Assembly (NCBI GenBank): GCA_965248995.1
Contig: CBDFKY010000005.1
Location: 1 to 64,000, forward strand
Length of the DNA stretch: 64,000 nucleotides
Source: CBDFKY01 sp965248995
Lineage (GTDB): Bacteria > Pseudomonadota > Alphaproteobacteria > Rickettsiales > UBA998
Direction: 5' to 3'
In this document: piece after piece, positions 8,333 to 16,438 of the stretch
How the letters are laid out: each line of letters begins with the position of its first letter
Position numbering within the stretch: the stretch's first letter is position 1
Position numbers and translations under genes: made by a program
Notes under the pieces: generated by a model
The model's input: only the letters and a program-made list of their open reading frames with translations
Told to the model about the DNA's origin: nothing
Database searches by the model: none

Positions 8333-8959
8333 CTATCGCTTTGACAGCAGGTTCAGCGCGAATGGAATGATATCGTCCAATGTGGCCGCTCCCTGTTGCA
8401 TGGAGCTTTGACAGGCGCGATGCGCGTCCACGCGACTGTAGCCCAGATGTTCCAAAGCGGAAATAGCGTCATGCATGATGGAAGCAAGCGGTAGGTCAGT
8501 GCCGCCCGGAACCTGAATCTTAGTCGTTTCCTTGACCGAACCGGATAATCCGGACAGCGAAGGCAGCTTGTTTTTCAACTCCACCACGATACGTTCCGCA
8601 ATGCGCTTGCCGATACCGCTTACCCTGGTAAGGGAAGCCGTATCCTGCACCAGGATAATGGCCGCTATTTCTTCTTCAGAGAATACGCCGAGTATGGACA
8701 GGGCCATCTTGTTTCCCACCCCCTGCACGGTGGTGAGAAGGGTGAACATTTCCTGTTCCGTTTCAAACATAAATCCGTAGAGATGAATGTGATCCTCACG
8801 CACGTGCGTTTCGATGAACAGAGAAACCAACCCGCTTTCCTGGCGCAGCCGGGCAAGGGTGGCGGTGGAGGCGAATACGCCGTATCCTACGCCGTTCACT
8901 TCCAGCAGGAGGTGGTCGTCCCGGACCGTATCGACGTAGCCACGTAATTTACCGATCAT
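8333..8959 (-). CDS. ruvA: Holliday junction branch-migration complex subunit RuvA
   Basis: The 208-aa protein begins MIGKLRGYVDTVRDDHLLLE (OB-fold domain I), contains the helix-hairpin-helix regions around VQGVGNKMALSILGVF and RVSGIGKRIAERIVVELKNK (domain II), and ends with a UBA-like RuvB-binding domain III (AISALEHLGYSRVDAHRA). RuvA tetramers bind four-way junctions and load the RuvB motor. Length is typical. It lies 9 bases downstream of eno on the same strand. ruvB and ruvC are not in the window. Confidence 0.97.
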   Translation of the reverse strand: MIGKLRGYVDTVRDDHLLLEVNGVGYGVFASTATLARLRQESGLVSLFIETHVREDHIHLYGFMFETEQEMFTLLTTVQGVGNKMALSILGVFSEEEIAAIILVQDTASLTRVSGIGKRIAERIVVELKNKLPSLSGLSGSVKETTKIQVPGGTDLPLASIMHDAISALEHLGYSRVDAHRACQSSMQQGAATLDDIIPFALNLLSKR

Positions 8960-8968
8960 TTCAGGGAA

Positions 8969-10246
8969 TCACTTACGGCGGAAAATACTTCCGTCATAGA
9001 CCCCGTCCAGCCCAAGCTCTTCCTCGATGCGGATCAGTTCGTTATATTTCGCGGTACGGTCGGAGCGGCTGAGCGAGCCGGTCTTGATCTGGCCGCAGTT
9101 GGTGGCTACCGCCAGATGGGCGATGGTGGTGTCTTCCGTCTCACCGGAACGGTGCGATAGAATCGTGGTATAACCGGCCCGGTGGGCCATTTCCACCGTT
9201 TGCAGCGTTTCGCTCAGCGTGCCGATCTGGTTTACCTTGATCAAGACCGAGTTCGCCAGCCCTTTCGCGATGCCATCTTTGAGGATGCGCGGGTTGGTAA
9301 CGAACAAATCATCCCCCACCAGCTGGATTTTTCCACCCAGTTCCTGCGTCAGCGCCGCCCAGCCCGCATGGTCGTCTTCGGCGCAGGCATCTTCGATGGA
9401 AGCGATCGGGTAACGTTTGACGAGATCCGCGTAATAGGCGATCAGACCGCCGGCATCGAGGGTTTTGCCCTCGCCTTTCAATTCATATTTCCCGTTATGG
9501 TAAAATTCGGAAGAGGCGGCGTCGAGCGCCAACATCACGTCTTCACCCGGTTTATATCCAGCCTTCTCAATAGCTTTCATGATGACGGAAAGCGCTTTGT
9601 CCGAACTTTCCAGATCGGGTGCGAAGCCCCCCTCGTCCCCGACATTCGTGTTATATCCGCCGTCTTTCAACTGCGATTTCAGGGAATGGAAAATTTCCGC
9701 ACCGATGCGTACCGCATCCGCCATATCCTCCGCACCAACGGGAATGATCATGAATTCCTGGATGTCGATCGGGTTATCCGCATGGGCGCCGCCGTTGATA
9801 ATGTTCATCATAGGCACTGGCAGGCGATGAGCGAAAGCGCCTCCTACATATCGGTACAGCGACATGCCGGACGCCAGCGCTGCCGCTTTCGCCGTCGCCA
9901 GAGAAACGGCAAGCAGGGCGTTGGCGCCTAAACGTCCCTTGTTCTCCGTGCCGTCCAATTCGATCAGCATCCGGTCGACGGCACGCTGCTCTTCCGCGTC
10001 CATGCCGGTCAGGGTATCGGCGATCTCGCCGTTCACATGGGCGACGGCATCAAGCACGCCTTTGCCTTTATACCGGTTTTTCTCCCCGTCGCGCAGTTCC
10101 AGTGCTTCCAGCGTACCGGTGGAAGCACCTGAGGGCACGGCGGCGCGGCCGAGCGATCCGTCTTCCAGCAATACTTCCGCTTCCACGGTCGGATTACCAC
10201 GGCTGTCGATGATTTCGCGTGCGTGAATGCCAAGAATTGCAGTCAT
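8969..10246 (-). CDS. eno: Enolase (phosphopyruvate hydratase)
   Basis: Enolase converts 2-phosphoglycerate to phosphoenolpyruvate and in many bacteria also joins the RNA degradosome. The start at 10246 gives MTAILGIHAREIIDSRGNPT, the canonical N-terminus, preceded by AGGGAAAGGAAAG as RBS. An upstream in-frame ATG at 10303 would add 19 unconserved residues and was not chosen. Signature segments present are GGAHADNPIDIQEFMIIPVG, VGDEGGFAPDLESSD, LVGDDLFVTNPRIL, KVNQIGTLSETLQTV (catalytic Lys) and ILSHRSGETEDTTIAHLAVA. The product is 425 aa, normal length. ruvA follows in the same transcription unit. Confidence 0.98.
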   Translation of the reverse strand: MTAILGIHAREIIDSRGNPTVEAEVLLEDGSLGRAAVPSGASTGTLEALELRDGEKNRYKGKGVLDAVAHVNGEIADTLTGMDAEEQRAVDRMLIELDGTENKGRLGANALLAVSLATAKAAALASGMSLYRYVGGAFAHRLPVPMMNIINGGAHADNPIDIQEFMIIPVGAEDMADAVRIGAEIFHSLKSQLKDGGYNTNVGDEGGFAPDLESSDKALSVIMKAIEKAGYKPGEDVMLALDAASSEFYHNGKYELKGEGKTLDAGGLIAYYADLVKRYPIASIEDACAEDDHAGWAALTQELGGKIQLVGDDLFVTNPRILKDGIAKGLANSVLIKVNQIGTLSETLQTVEMAHRAGYTTILSHRSGETEDTTIAHLAVATNCGQIKTGSLSRSDRTAKYNELIRIEEELGLDGVYDGSIFRRK

Positions 10247-10412
10247 ACTTTCCTTTCCCTTCCATTTATATAGTGAACGCTCATGGTTATAGGCATGTTG
10301 CACGGTACATGCACTTAAAAATTACAGCTGCAATTCAAAATTAGTTTTAATTTAATATTAGTTGGATTAATATTAATGCTGTATCTGGCAATCAGACGGA
10401 GTGGATTAGCAT

Positions 10413-10796
10413 ATGAATCATGTTCAAAATCTTCAATCATCAGGTAAGAAACCTTTTGAACTTTCTACATTTGCAGAAGCATTTGTAGAAGATAACCAAA
10501 ACCGGGAGATGTTTAAAGTTAAAAACAGAGAAGGCAAACAACTGAATCTGGTAGATGTCGTTGACATCATCATAAACTACGGCGCGGTTTGTCTTGGTAC
10601 TAAAAATGGTTCCATTTCTCAATCCACTGACATGGGACACGGTGATAACTTAAGCCAATATGCAAAGAAAAGAGCAACTGTCGAATTAGAGCTACTGGGC
10701 ATTCAAAACTATGATGTCCGCCAAATTCTTTCTTCCGTTGAAACCGCTATCGATGGACATATTGCCGCCACCCAGCAAAAAGGGGGGCGAAGCTGA
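10413..10796 (+). CDS. Conserved-looking hypothetical protein, 127 aa
   Basis: I do not recognise this protein. It is soluble, with no signal peptide or membrane segment, and mixed charge: FELSTFAEAFVEDNQNREMF, then VDVVDIIINYGAVCLGTKNG, then RATVELELLGIQNYDVRQIL. A GGAGTGG-like RBS precedes the ATG. It is divergent from eno across a 166-base A/T-rich spacer (10247-10412) and convergent with mlaF, whose stop lies 10 bases beyond its own. Its base composition is more A/T rich than its neighbours. That, and its isolation, could mean recent acquisition, but no function can be given. Confidence 0.7.
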   Translation: MNHVQNLQSSGKKPFELSTFAEAFVEDNQNREMFKVKNREGKQLNLVDVVDIIINYGAVCLGTKNGSISQSTDMGHGDNLSQYAKKRATVELELLGIQNYDVRQILSSVETAIDGHIAATQQKGGRS

Positions 10797-10806
10797 GTGT
10801 AAGTTA

Positions 10807-11568
10807 TTACGCCGCCATTGCAATAGGCCCGCTGGCCCGGCCATGCACGAACTGGTCGACGTAAGCGTTGCCGCTCTCCATCACCGCCGCCGCCTCGCCC
10901 TGCCAGATGATAGAACCCTGATACAGCATGGCGATACGGTCCGCGATGATGCGGGCGGAATGCATATCATGCGTGATGGTCACCGCCGTTGCGCCGAGTT
11001 CCTTCACGCATCGCACAATCAGTTCGTTGATGACCTCCGCCATGATGGGGTCGAGTCCCGTGGTCGGTTCGTCGAAAAAGATGATTTCCGGATTGCCGCA
11101 AATGGCCCGCGCCAGGGCTACGCGTTTCTGCATCCCGCCGGAAAGTTCGGAAGGGCGCTGGTTTGCCACATCTGCTCCGAGTCCCACCTGTTTCAGCTTG
11201 GTCACCGCTACGTCGATCGCCTGTGACCGGTTGAGTTTTTCGCGCTGACGCACGGCGAACGTGATGTTTTCCCAAACCGTCAGGCTGTCGAACAGGGCCC
11301 CCCCCTGAAACAGCATTCCGAACTTACGAAGCAAGGCTTCGCGCTGCTCGCCTTTCTGGACAGCCGCGTCGGTTCCGTCGATCAGGATACTGCCGCTCTC
11401 AGGGCTCAGCAGGCCTAAAATACATTTCAGCAATACGGATTTTCCCGAACCCGATCCGCCGATGACGACCAGCGATTCGCGCTCGGTTACATTCAGGGAG
11501 ACATTCTTGAGCACCTGTTTCCTGCCGAAAGATTTGGAGACGTCTGCAAGAGCGATTTTTGGGGACAT
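10807..11568 (-). CDS. mlaF: Mla-type phospholipid ABC transporter ATP-binding protein
   Basis: The 253-aa ATPase has Walker A GGSGSGKSVLLKCI (about residues 37-50), Q-loop LFQGGALF, signature LSGGMQKRVALARAI, Walker B IIFFDEPTTGLDP and H-switch THDMHSARII. The SGGMQKR signature and C-terminal region are typical of MlaF/Ttg2A, which energises lipid transport between inner and outer membranes. It starts 4 bases after mlaE. No mlaD, mlaC or mlaB follows, because the next gene is convergent, so the remaining subunits must be encoded elsewhere. Confidence 0.93.
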   Translation of the reverse strand: MSPKIALADVSKSFGRKQVLKNVSLNVTERESLVVIGGSGSGKSVLLKCILGLLSPESGSILIDGTDAAVQKGEQREALLRKFGMLFQGGALFDSLTVWENITFAVRQREKLNRSQAIDVAVTKLKQVGLGADVANQRPSELSGGMQKRVALARAICGNPEIIFFDEPTTGLDPIMAEVINELIVRCVKELGATAVTITHDMHSARIIADRIAMLYQGSIIWQGEAAAVMESGNAYVDQFVHGRASGPIAMAA

Positions 11569-11572
11569 ACAG

Positions 11573-12349
11573 TTACCGTGCGAAAAACAGTTCGGTAATG
11601 AAATAATTTGAGAGCAGGATCAGGATCGAAGCGGAAACCACCGCGTTCGTGGTGGCCGCTCCTACTCCCTGAGCGCCGCCTTTGGAATGGTATCCATGAT
11701 AGCATCCCATCAGCGCCACGATGAATCCGAAAACCGCCGCTTTCACGAGACCGGAAAAGACATCGCGGAATTGCAGCAGTTTGAGCGTATTGGTGATGTA
11801 GGGACCCGATGAAAAACCGAGTTTGTGGACGCTGACCAGATAGCCGCCCATCACCCCGATAATGTCCGTGACCAGCACTAGGCAGGGCATCATCAGCAGC
11901 CCCGCGATCAGCCGGGGAAAAATAAGGTAGCGGAACGGGTTGGTCGAAAGAGTGGTGAGCGCGTCGATCTGCTCGCTGACCCGCATGGTCCCGATTTCCG
12001 CCGCGAACGCCGCGCCGATCCGCCCCGCCACCATCAGCCCCGCCAGTACCGGCCCCAGTTCACGGGTGATCGACAGCACCACGACGATCGGTATGGAACT
12101 CTCTGCGGAAAAACGCGAAAACCCGCTATAGCTCTGCAATGCCAGTACGGCCCCGGTGAAGATGGCGGTGAGTCCGATCACGGGCAGCGAATAATACCCT
12201 ATTTCCAGCATCTGGCGGATAAGCTGGCGACGATACCAGGGGGGAGACACTATCGGCCGCAACCCTTCGCCTGCAAATATGACCACGCGTCCGATGACCT
12301 GAAACATCACCAGTACGGCAGCACCGAGGGAACGGAGCGGATTCGTCAT
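11573..12349 (-). CDS. mlaE: Mla-type ABC transporter permease
   Basis: The 258-aa protein has five or so hydrophobic segments and the MlaE-family core: GYYSLPVIGLTAIFTGAVLA, ELGPVLAGLMVAGRIGAAFA and EIGTMRVSEQIDALTTLSTN. It is the inner-membrane permease of the Mla system that maintains outer-membrane lipid asymmetry. It begins two bases after the parvulin gene stop and is followed 4 bases later by mlaF, so the three form one operon linking periplasmic folding and outer-membrane maintenance. Confidence 0.94.
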   Translation of the reverse strand: MTNPLRSLGAAVLVMFQVIGRVVIFAGEGLRPIVSPPWYRRQLIRQMLEIGYYSLPVIGLTAIFTGAVLALQSYSGFSRFSAESSIPIVVVLSITRELGPVLAGLMVAGRIGAAFAAEIGTMRVSEQIDALTTLSTNPFRYLIFPRLIAGLLMMPCLVLVTDIIGVMGGYLVSVHKLGFSSGPYITNTLKLLQFRDVFSGLVKAAVFGFIVALMGCYHGYHSKGGAQGVGAATTNAVVSASILILLSNYFITELFFAR

Positions 12350-12351
12350 GA

Positions 12352-13287
12352 TTATTCAGCGGACGCGGAAGATTTTCCTGCGGATGGATTTTTGGTAAAC
12401 TCCAGTTTCTTACCGTCTTTATCCAAATATTCCACAGATGATTTATCAACCAGAGAATTGATATAATTGCCGAGTGCAACGCCGCGGAGCTTCTGCTCGA
12501 TGGCGGGACGCGCATCAATGAAAGGCTGCATCGCTTTTTTTCGGGAATCGGTGACTTTGATGACATGCCAGCCGAAGTCGCTTTTCACCGGTTCGGAAAC
12601 GTCCCCCACCTTCAAAGCGAACGCGGCGTCGGCGAATTCCTTCACCATCTTGTCCTTGGTGAAATATCCAAGATCCCCGCCGGAGACGGCGCTGGATTTA
12701 TCCGTGGAATTCGCTTTCGCCACTTCCTCGAAGGCTTTGCCGGATTTAATCTCTTTCAGTAATTTATCCGCCGTTTCCTTGTCTTTCACCAGAATATGGC
12801 TGGCGCGGACTTCCAGTTCATCCTTGGTAGCTTCCTTCTGCTTGTCATATTCCGCCTTCACCGCCGCCGGCGTCACTTCAGAGGCGGCTTTTTCCTGAAG
12901 GAACGCTTCCACCACCAGTTTTTTCTTCAGCAAAGCCAGGCGGTTCTGCACTTCCGGTTTTTGCTCTATGTTGGATTCCACCGCTTTTTTATACAGCAGG
13001 TATTCCCCTACCACGCCGCGCAGCACGTTCTGCCGGACCTTATCGTCAGTCTTGTCGAACGCCGGGGCGGAGCCTTCGGGGAACAAGGCCGTCCAGATTC
13101 CTTCCACCGTGGAACGTTTCACATCCTCACCGTTGATCTTGAGGATCGTATAATCCGGCGTCTTTTCTGCTTTGACGCTTTTCTCCACCTTTGTGGTTTT
13201 GGGCGCTTCGGGGGTCGTGGCCCATGCAGCGGAAAACAGAGTAAGAGCAGCGGTGGTGGCCAAAGCAAAAGAGCGTAAGTGCGTCAT
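12352..13287 (-). CDS. Periplasmic parvulin-type peptidyl-prolyl isomerase (SurA/PrsA-like)
   Basis: The 311-aa protein has a Sec signal peptide (MTHLRSFALATTAALTLFSAAWA), a helical N-terminal chaperone-like part (about 50-165), then a rotamase domain: VRASHILVKDKETADKLL, GGDLGYFTKDKMVKEFADAA and FGWHVIKVTDSRKK (about 167-265). It should assist folding of secreted or outer-membrane proteins. It heads the parvulin-mlaE-mlaF operon. The C-terminal tail (about 285-311) is Lys/Ser rich. One parvulin domain rather than two makes it closer to PpiC/PrsA-like foldases than to full SurA. Confidence 0.9.
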   Translation of the reverse strand: MTHLRSFALATTAALTLFSAAWATTPEAPKTTKVEKSVKAEKTPDYTILKINGEDVKRSTVEGIWTALFPEGSAPAFDKTDDKVRQNVLRGVVGEYLLYKKAVESNIEQKPEVQNRLALLKKKLVVEAFLQEKAASEVTPAAVKAEYDKQKEATKDELEVRASHILVKDKETADKLLKEIKSGKAFEEVAKANSTDKSSAVSGGDLGYFTKDKMVKEFADAAFALKVGDVSEPVKSDFGWHVIKVTDSRKKAMQPFIDARPAIEQKLRGVALGNYINSLVDKSSVEYLDKDGKKLEFTKNPSAGKSSASAE

Positions 13288-13362
13288 AAATATAAAGTCC
13301 TCAAGTTAAACTAACGTCTGTCCATCGGTATGGCATAAGGATTCCGATCGTGCAAGCGCCTC

Positions 13363-14133
13363 TTACGTGCTGCGAATAAACACAAAACGATGCCTGTCCG
13401 ATCTGTCGGCATCGAAACCGTACCCTTCCCGGTCGAACTGCTTGAGGCCTTCGGCTTTCGTGATACGATGTTTCAACACATAATCCACCATCACGCCGCG
13501 TGCATGCTTGGCATGAATACCGACTATCCTGGAGATGTCCCCTTTTTCCTCACGGAATTCCACGGTGATATAGCGCGTATCCAGTTGCTCCGGCTGCACG
13601 GCCCTACTATATTCTTCCGACGCGAGATTGATCACTTCCTGTACTTTCCCGGTTTTGAGGTCTTCGGCGATTGCCCGCGTAATCCGGTTTCCCCAGAAAC
13701 GATATAACGTATTACCTTGAGCGGTCGGCAGCTTCACACCCATTTCCAGTCGGTAAGGATACAGATAATCCAGCGGCCGCAGCAGGCCATATAAGCCGGA
13801 GAGAATCCGTAGATGGTGTGTGGCGAACGAGATTGTTTCATCGCTGTAGGAAGCGATATCCATCGGGCGGTACACATCTCCCCGAAAGGCAAACAGGGCG
13901 GGTTTTGCGTTAAGTGATGACAAGGTTGCGGGAAAGTCCCGGTAGCGCTCCACATTCAATGCCGCCAGCTTTTCGCTGATTCCCATCAGCCCGGCAAGCC
14001 GCGATATGTCGTACGTCTTCATTATCTTCACCAGCTGACGGCGCTCTTCCACGAAACGGGGCTGCGTAGCGGCCACTTTTCGCGTCATGGGCGACATGTC
14101 CAGCGTTTTAGCGGGGGAAATCAACATCAGCAT
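13363..14133 (-). CDS. yaaA: Peroxide stress protein YaaA (DUF328)
   Basis: The 256-aa protein starts MLMLISPAKTLDMSPMTRK and contains ALFAFRGDVYRPMDIASYSD, HLRILSGLYGLLRPLDYLYP and YRLEMGVKL, the characteristic YaaA family blocks. E. coli YaaA is an OxyR-regulated protein that lowers free iron and protects DNA during peroxide stress. It is divergent from uvrC with a 91-base gap. Length (about 257 aa) equals that of the family. Confidence 0.94.
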   Translation of the reverse strand: MLMLISPAKTLDMSPMTRKVAATQPRFVEERRQLVKIMKTYDISRLAGLMGISEKLAALNVERYRDFPATLSSLNAKPALFAFRGDVYRPMDIASYSDETISFATHHLRILSGLYGLLRPLDYLYPYRLEMGVKLPTAQGNTLYRFWGNRITRAIAEDLKTGKVQEVINLASEEYSRAVQPEQLDTRYITVEFREEKGDISRIVGIHAKHARGVMVDYVLKHRITKAEGLKQFDREGYGFDADRSDRHRFVFIRST

Positions 14134-14224
14134 AAGGATAACATACGGCGGCGTTGCGGATCGGCAATCGCAAAATAACGTTTCTTGGATTCGGCGGCAA
14201 AGCGCTCTATATCATCAGTACGCT

Positions 14225-16090
14225 ATGGAAGAACCATCACAGATTAAACTGCCCGTTCTCAAGGGAAGCGCCTATATCCGGGCGTTCGCGGCCCGCCTCA
14301 GCATGAAGGCAGGGGTGTATCGCATGATCGGCAAGGAAGAGGAAGTGCTGTATGTCGGTAAGGCCAAGCACCTGAAAAACCGCGTGCTCAATTATGCCAA
14401 TAAGGGAGCGCTGAATACTCGCATCCTGCGGATGGTGGAAGCAACGCACCGGATGGAAGTGATCGAGACGCACTCGGAAGCGGAAGCGCTGCTGTTGGAA
14501 GCGACACTGATCAAGAAGCATAAACCACGGTATAATATCTTACTGAAGGATGATAAATCCTACCCCTATATCCGTCTCAGCGAGCACGTGTTTCCGCGCA
14601 TCGTCAAGCATCGCGGCGCACAGAAAAAAGGGGAGCGGTATTTCGGGCCATTCGCTTCCGCGGGGGCGGTGAGCCAAACCATTACCCTGCTGCAGAAGGC
14701 ATTCCTGTTGCGTCCCTGCAGCGACACGGTGTTCAAGCATCGCACCCGCCCCTGTCTGCAATACCAGATAAAACGATGTTCGGCCCCGTGTGTCAACAAC
14801 GTATCCGCGCCCGAATATGAAGCCCTGATCGCCCAGGCGGACGCGTTCCTGCAGGGCAAAAACCGTGAGGTGCAGGACCAGCTGGTGCAGGAAATGCAAG
14901 GGTACGCGGAAGCGATGAATTATGAAAAAGCGGCGGCCTGCCGTGACCGCATCCGCGTGCTGACCCAGATCCAGCAACAGCAGAATTCGGGACAGAGCGG
15001 CGTGCAGGAAGGCGACGTGATCGCCTGCCACCACGCGGCGGGGCAGGCATGCATCCAGGTATGGTTTTTTCGCGGCGGCAGGCATTTCGGCAACCACGCG
15101 TATTTTCCGGCAAACGTGGGTGACAGCGAAACGACGGACATTCTCGCGGCGTTTATCGGGCAGTATTATCAGTCCCACCCCGTCCCCAAGCAACTGATTC
15201 TGGGCTCCGCCGCCGCCGATCAGGAGGCGCTGCAGGAAGCGCTATGCCTGCTTGCGGGGTATAAGGTAACCATTTCCGTGCCCGAGCGCGGTGAGCGCAA
15301 AACACTGGTCGAGCAATTACGCGCGCAGGCGGAAGGAGCGCTCAGCCTGCGTCTGGCACAACAGCGCAGTGAAGCGAAGCATCTGCAGGCGGTCGGTGAA
15401 TTGTTCGCCTTGTCGCGTACGCCGAAACGCATCGAGGTGTATGACAACAGCCATATTGCCGGAACTCATGCGGTCGGTGCCATGGTGCTCAGCGGTGAAG
15501 CGGGCTTCGACCGATCCGGTTACCGGCGCTTCACCATCCGCAATACGGAACTCGTACCTGGTGACGATTACGGGATGTTGCGCGAAGTCCTCACCCGCCG
15601 CTTGTCACGCCTGCAGAAAGAAGATCCCGAACATCTGCTTGAGCAATGGCCGGATCTGCTGTTGATCGACGGAGGAAAAGGGCATCTCAGCGCGACGCAG
15701 TCGGTGATGGAGTCACTGGGGATCACGGATCTGGCGTATGTCTGCATCGCTAAAGGGGTGGACCGTAATGCCGGGCGGGAACATTTCTTCATGGTCGGGC
15801 GCGAGCCGTTCCAGCTCCCAATCAACGACCCTACCCTGCATTACCTGCAGCGGCTGCGCGACGAAGTGCATCGCTTCGCCATCACCTCGCACCGGATCAA
15901 GCGAGCCGCCGCCATGCGCGTTTCCTCCCTTGACGAGATCAGCGGCATCGGTACGACCCGGAAACGGGCGCTGATCCTTCATTTCGGTACAGTCAAGGCG
16001 ATTGAAACTGCCACATTGAAGGAGCTGCAGAACGCGCCCGGCATCAGTGCGAAGACGGCGAAGCAGATTTATGATTATTTCAACGGGTGA
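14225..16090 (+). CDS. uvrC: UvrABC excinuclease subunit C
   Basis: UvrC makes both incisions in nucleotide excision repair. From the ATG at 14225 the 621-aa protein has an N-terminal GIY-YIG nuclease (KAGVYRMIG and VLYVGKAKHLKNRV, about 25-50), a UVR motif (AEAMNYEKAAACRDRIRVL, about 235-255), the RNase H-like endonuclease region (RIEVYDNSHIAGTHAVGAMV and LLIDGGKGHL) and C-terminal helix-hairpin-helix motifs (ISGIGTTRKRALILHFG; APGISAKTAKQIYDYF). An in-frame ATG at 14087 would add 46 residues without homology and would overlap the yaaA start, so it was rejected. uvrA is at 48.3 kb. No GTTC-N7-GTTC LexA box is visible upstream. Confidence 0.97.
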   Translation: MEEPSQIKLPVLKGSAYIRAFAARLSMKAGVYRMIGKEEEVLYVGKAKHLKNRVLNYANKGALNTRILRMVEATHRMEVIETHSEAEALLLEATLIKKHKPRYNILLKDDKSYPYIRLSEHVFPRIVKHRGAQKKGERYFGPFASAGAVSQTITLLQKAFLLRPCSDTVFKHRTRPCLQYQIKRCSAPCVNNVSAPEYEALIAQADAFLQGKNREVQDQLVQEMQGYAEAMNYEKAAACRDRIRVLTQIQQQQNSGQSGVQEGDVIACHHAAGQACIQVWFFRGGRHFGNHAYFPANVGDSETTDILAAFIGQYYQSHPVPKQLILGSAAADQEALQEALCLLAGYKVTISVPERGERKTLVEQLRAQAEGALSLRLAQQRSEAKHLQAVGELFALSRTPKRIEVYDNSHIAGTHAVGAMVLSGEAGFDRSGYRRFTIRNTELVPGDDYGMLREVLTRRLSRLQKEDPEHLLEQWPDLLLIDGGKGHLSATQSVMESLGITDLAYVCIAKGVDRNAGREHFFMVGREPFQLPINDPTLHYLQRLRDEVHRFAITSHRIKRAAAMRVSSLDEISGIGTTRKRALILHFGTVKAIETATLKELQNAPGISAKTAKQIYDYFNG

Positions 16091-16174
16091 AGTTTTTGTT
16101 TTCAAAAGCTGCCTACTTATTGTAGAAAATAACTGAAACCGTTCGATCACGATAAATAAAGGAGCTCATTCAAA

Positions 16175-16408
16175 ATGAAAAAAATATTTACCGCGATGTT
16201 TCTGACCGGGATGTTTCTTACGATTACCACTATGTCGGATAGTCATGCTGCAAGCAGACGAGTCAGAGGGTATACAAAATCCAACGGCACTTACGTCGCT
16301 TCCAGTTACCGGACTGAAAGTGATTCTTTCAAAAGCAATAATTACAGTACAAAGGGAAATCGTAATCCCTACACTGGAAAACAAGGATATAAATTGCGCC
16401 GTAAGTGA
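16175..16408 (+). CDS. Small secreted protein with NGTYV...NPYTG motif
   Basis: The 77-aa product has a clear signal peptide (MKKIFTAMFLTGMFLTITTM, cleavage near SHA-A). The mature part of about 51 residues, RVRGYTKSNGTYVASSYRTE to NNYSTKGNRNPYTGKQGYKL, matches a recurring small-protein pattern (VxGYxxxNGTYVxxxxRT...NNYSxxGNxNPYTG) I know from proteobacterial periplasmic or secreted proteins of unknown role. AAGGAG lies 9 bases before the ATG. It stands alone between uvrC (same strand) and a convergent gene. Function is unknown. Confidence 0.8.
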   Translation: MKKIFTAMFLTGMFLTITTMSDSHAASRRVRGYTKSNGTYVASSYRTESDSFKSNNYSTKGNRNPYTGKQGYKLRRK

Positions 16409-16438
16409 TGCACCGGTTTACCCGGATGATAGGTTCAC

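Noticed and set aside
10247..10303. Upstream ATG of eno
   Set aside because: The canonical MTAILGIHAREI N-terminus with a strong RBS starts at 10246.
14087..14224. Upstream ATG of uvrC adding 46 residues
   Set aside because: It overlaps the yaaA start on the other strand, and the added residues lack UvrC homology; homology begins just after 14225.
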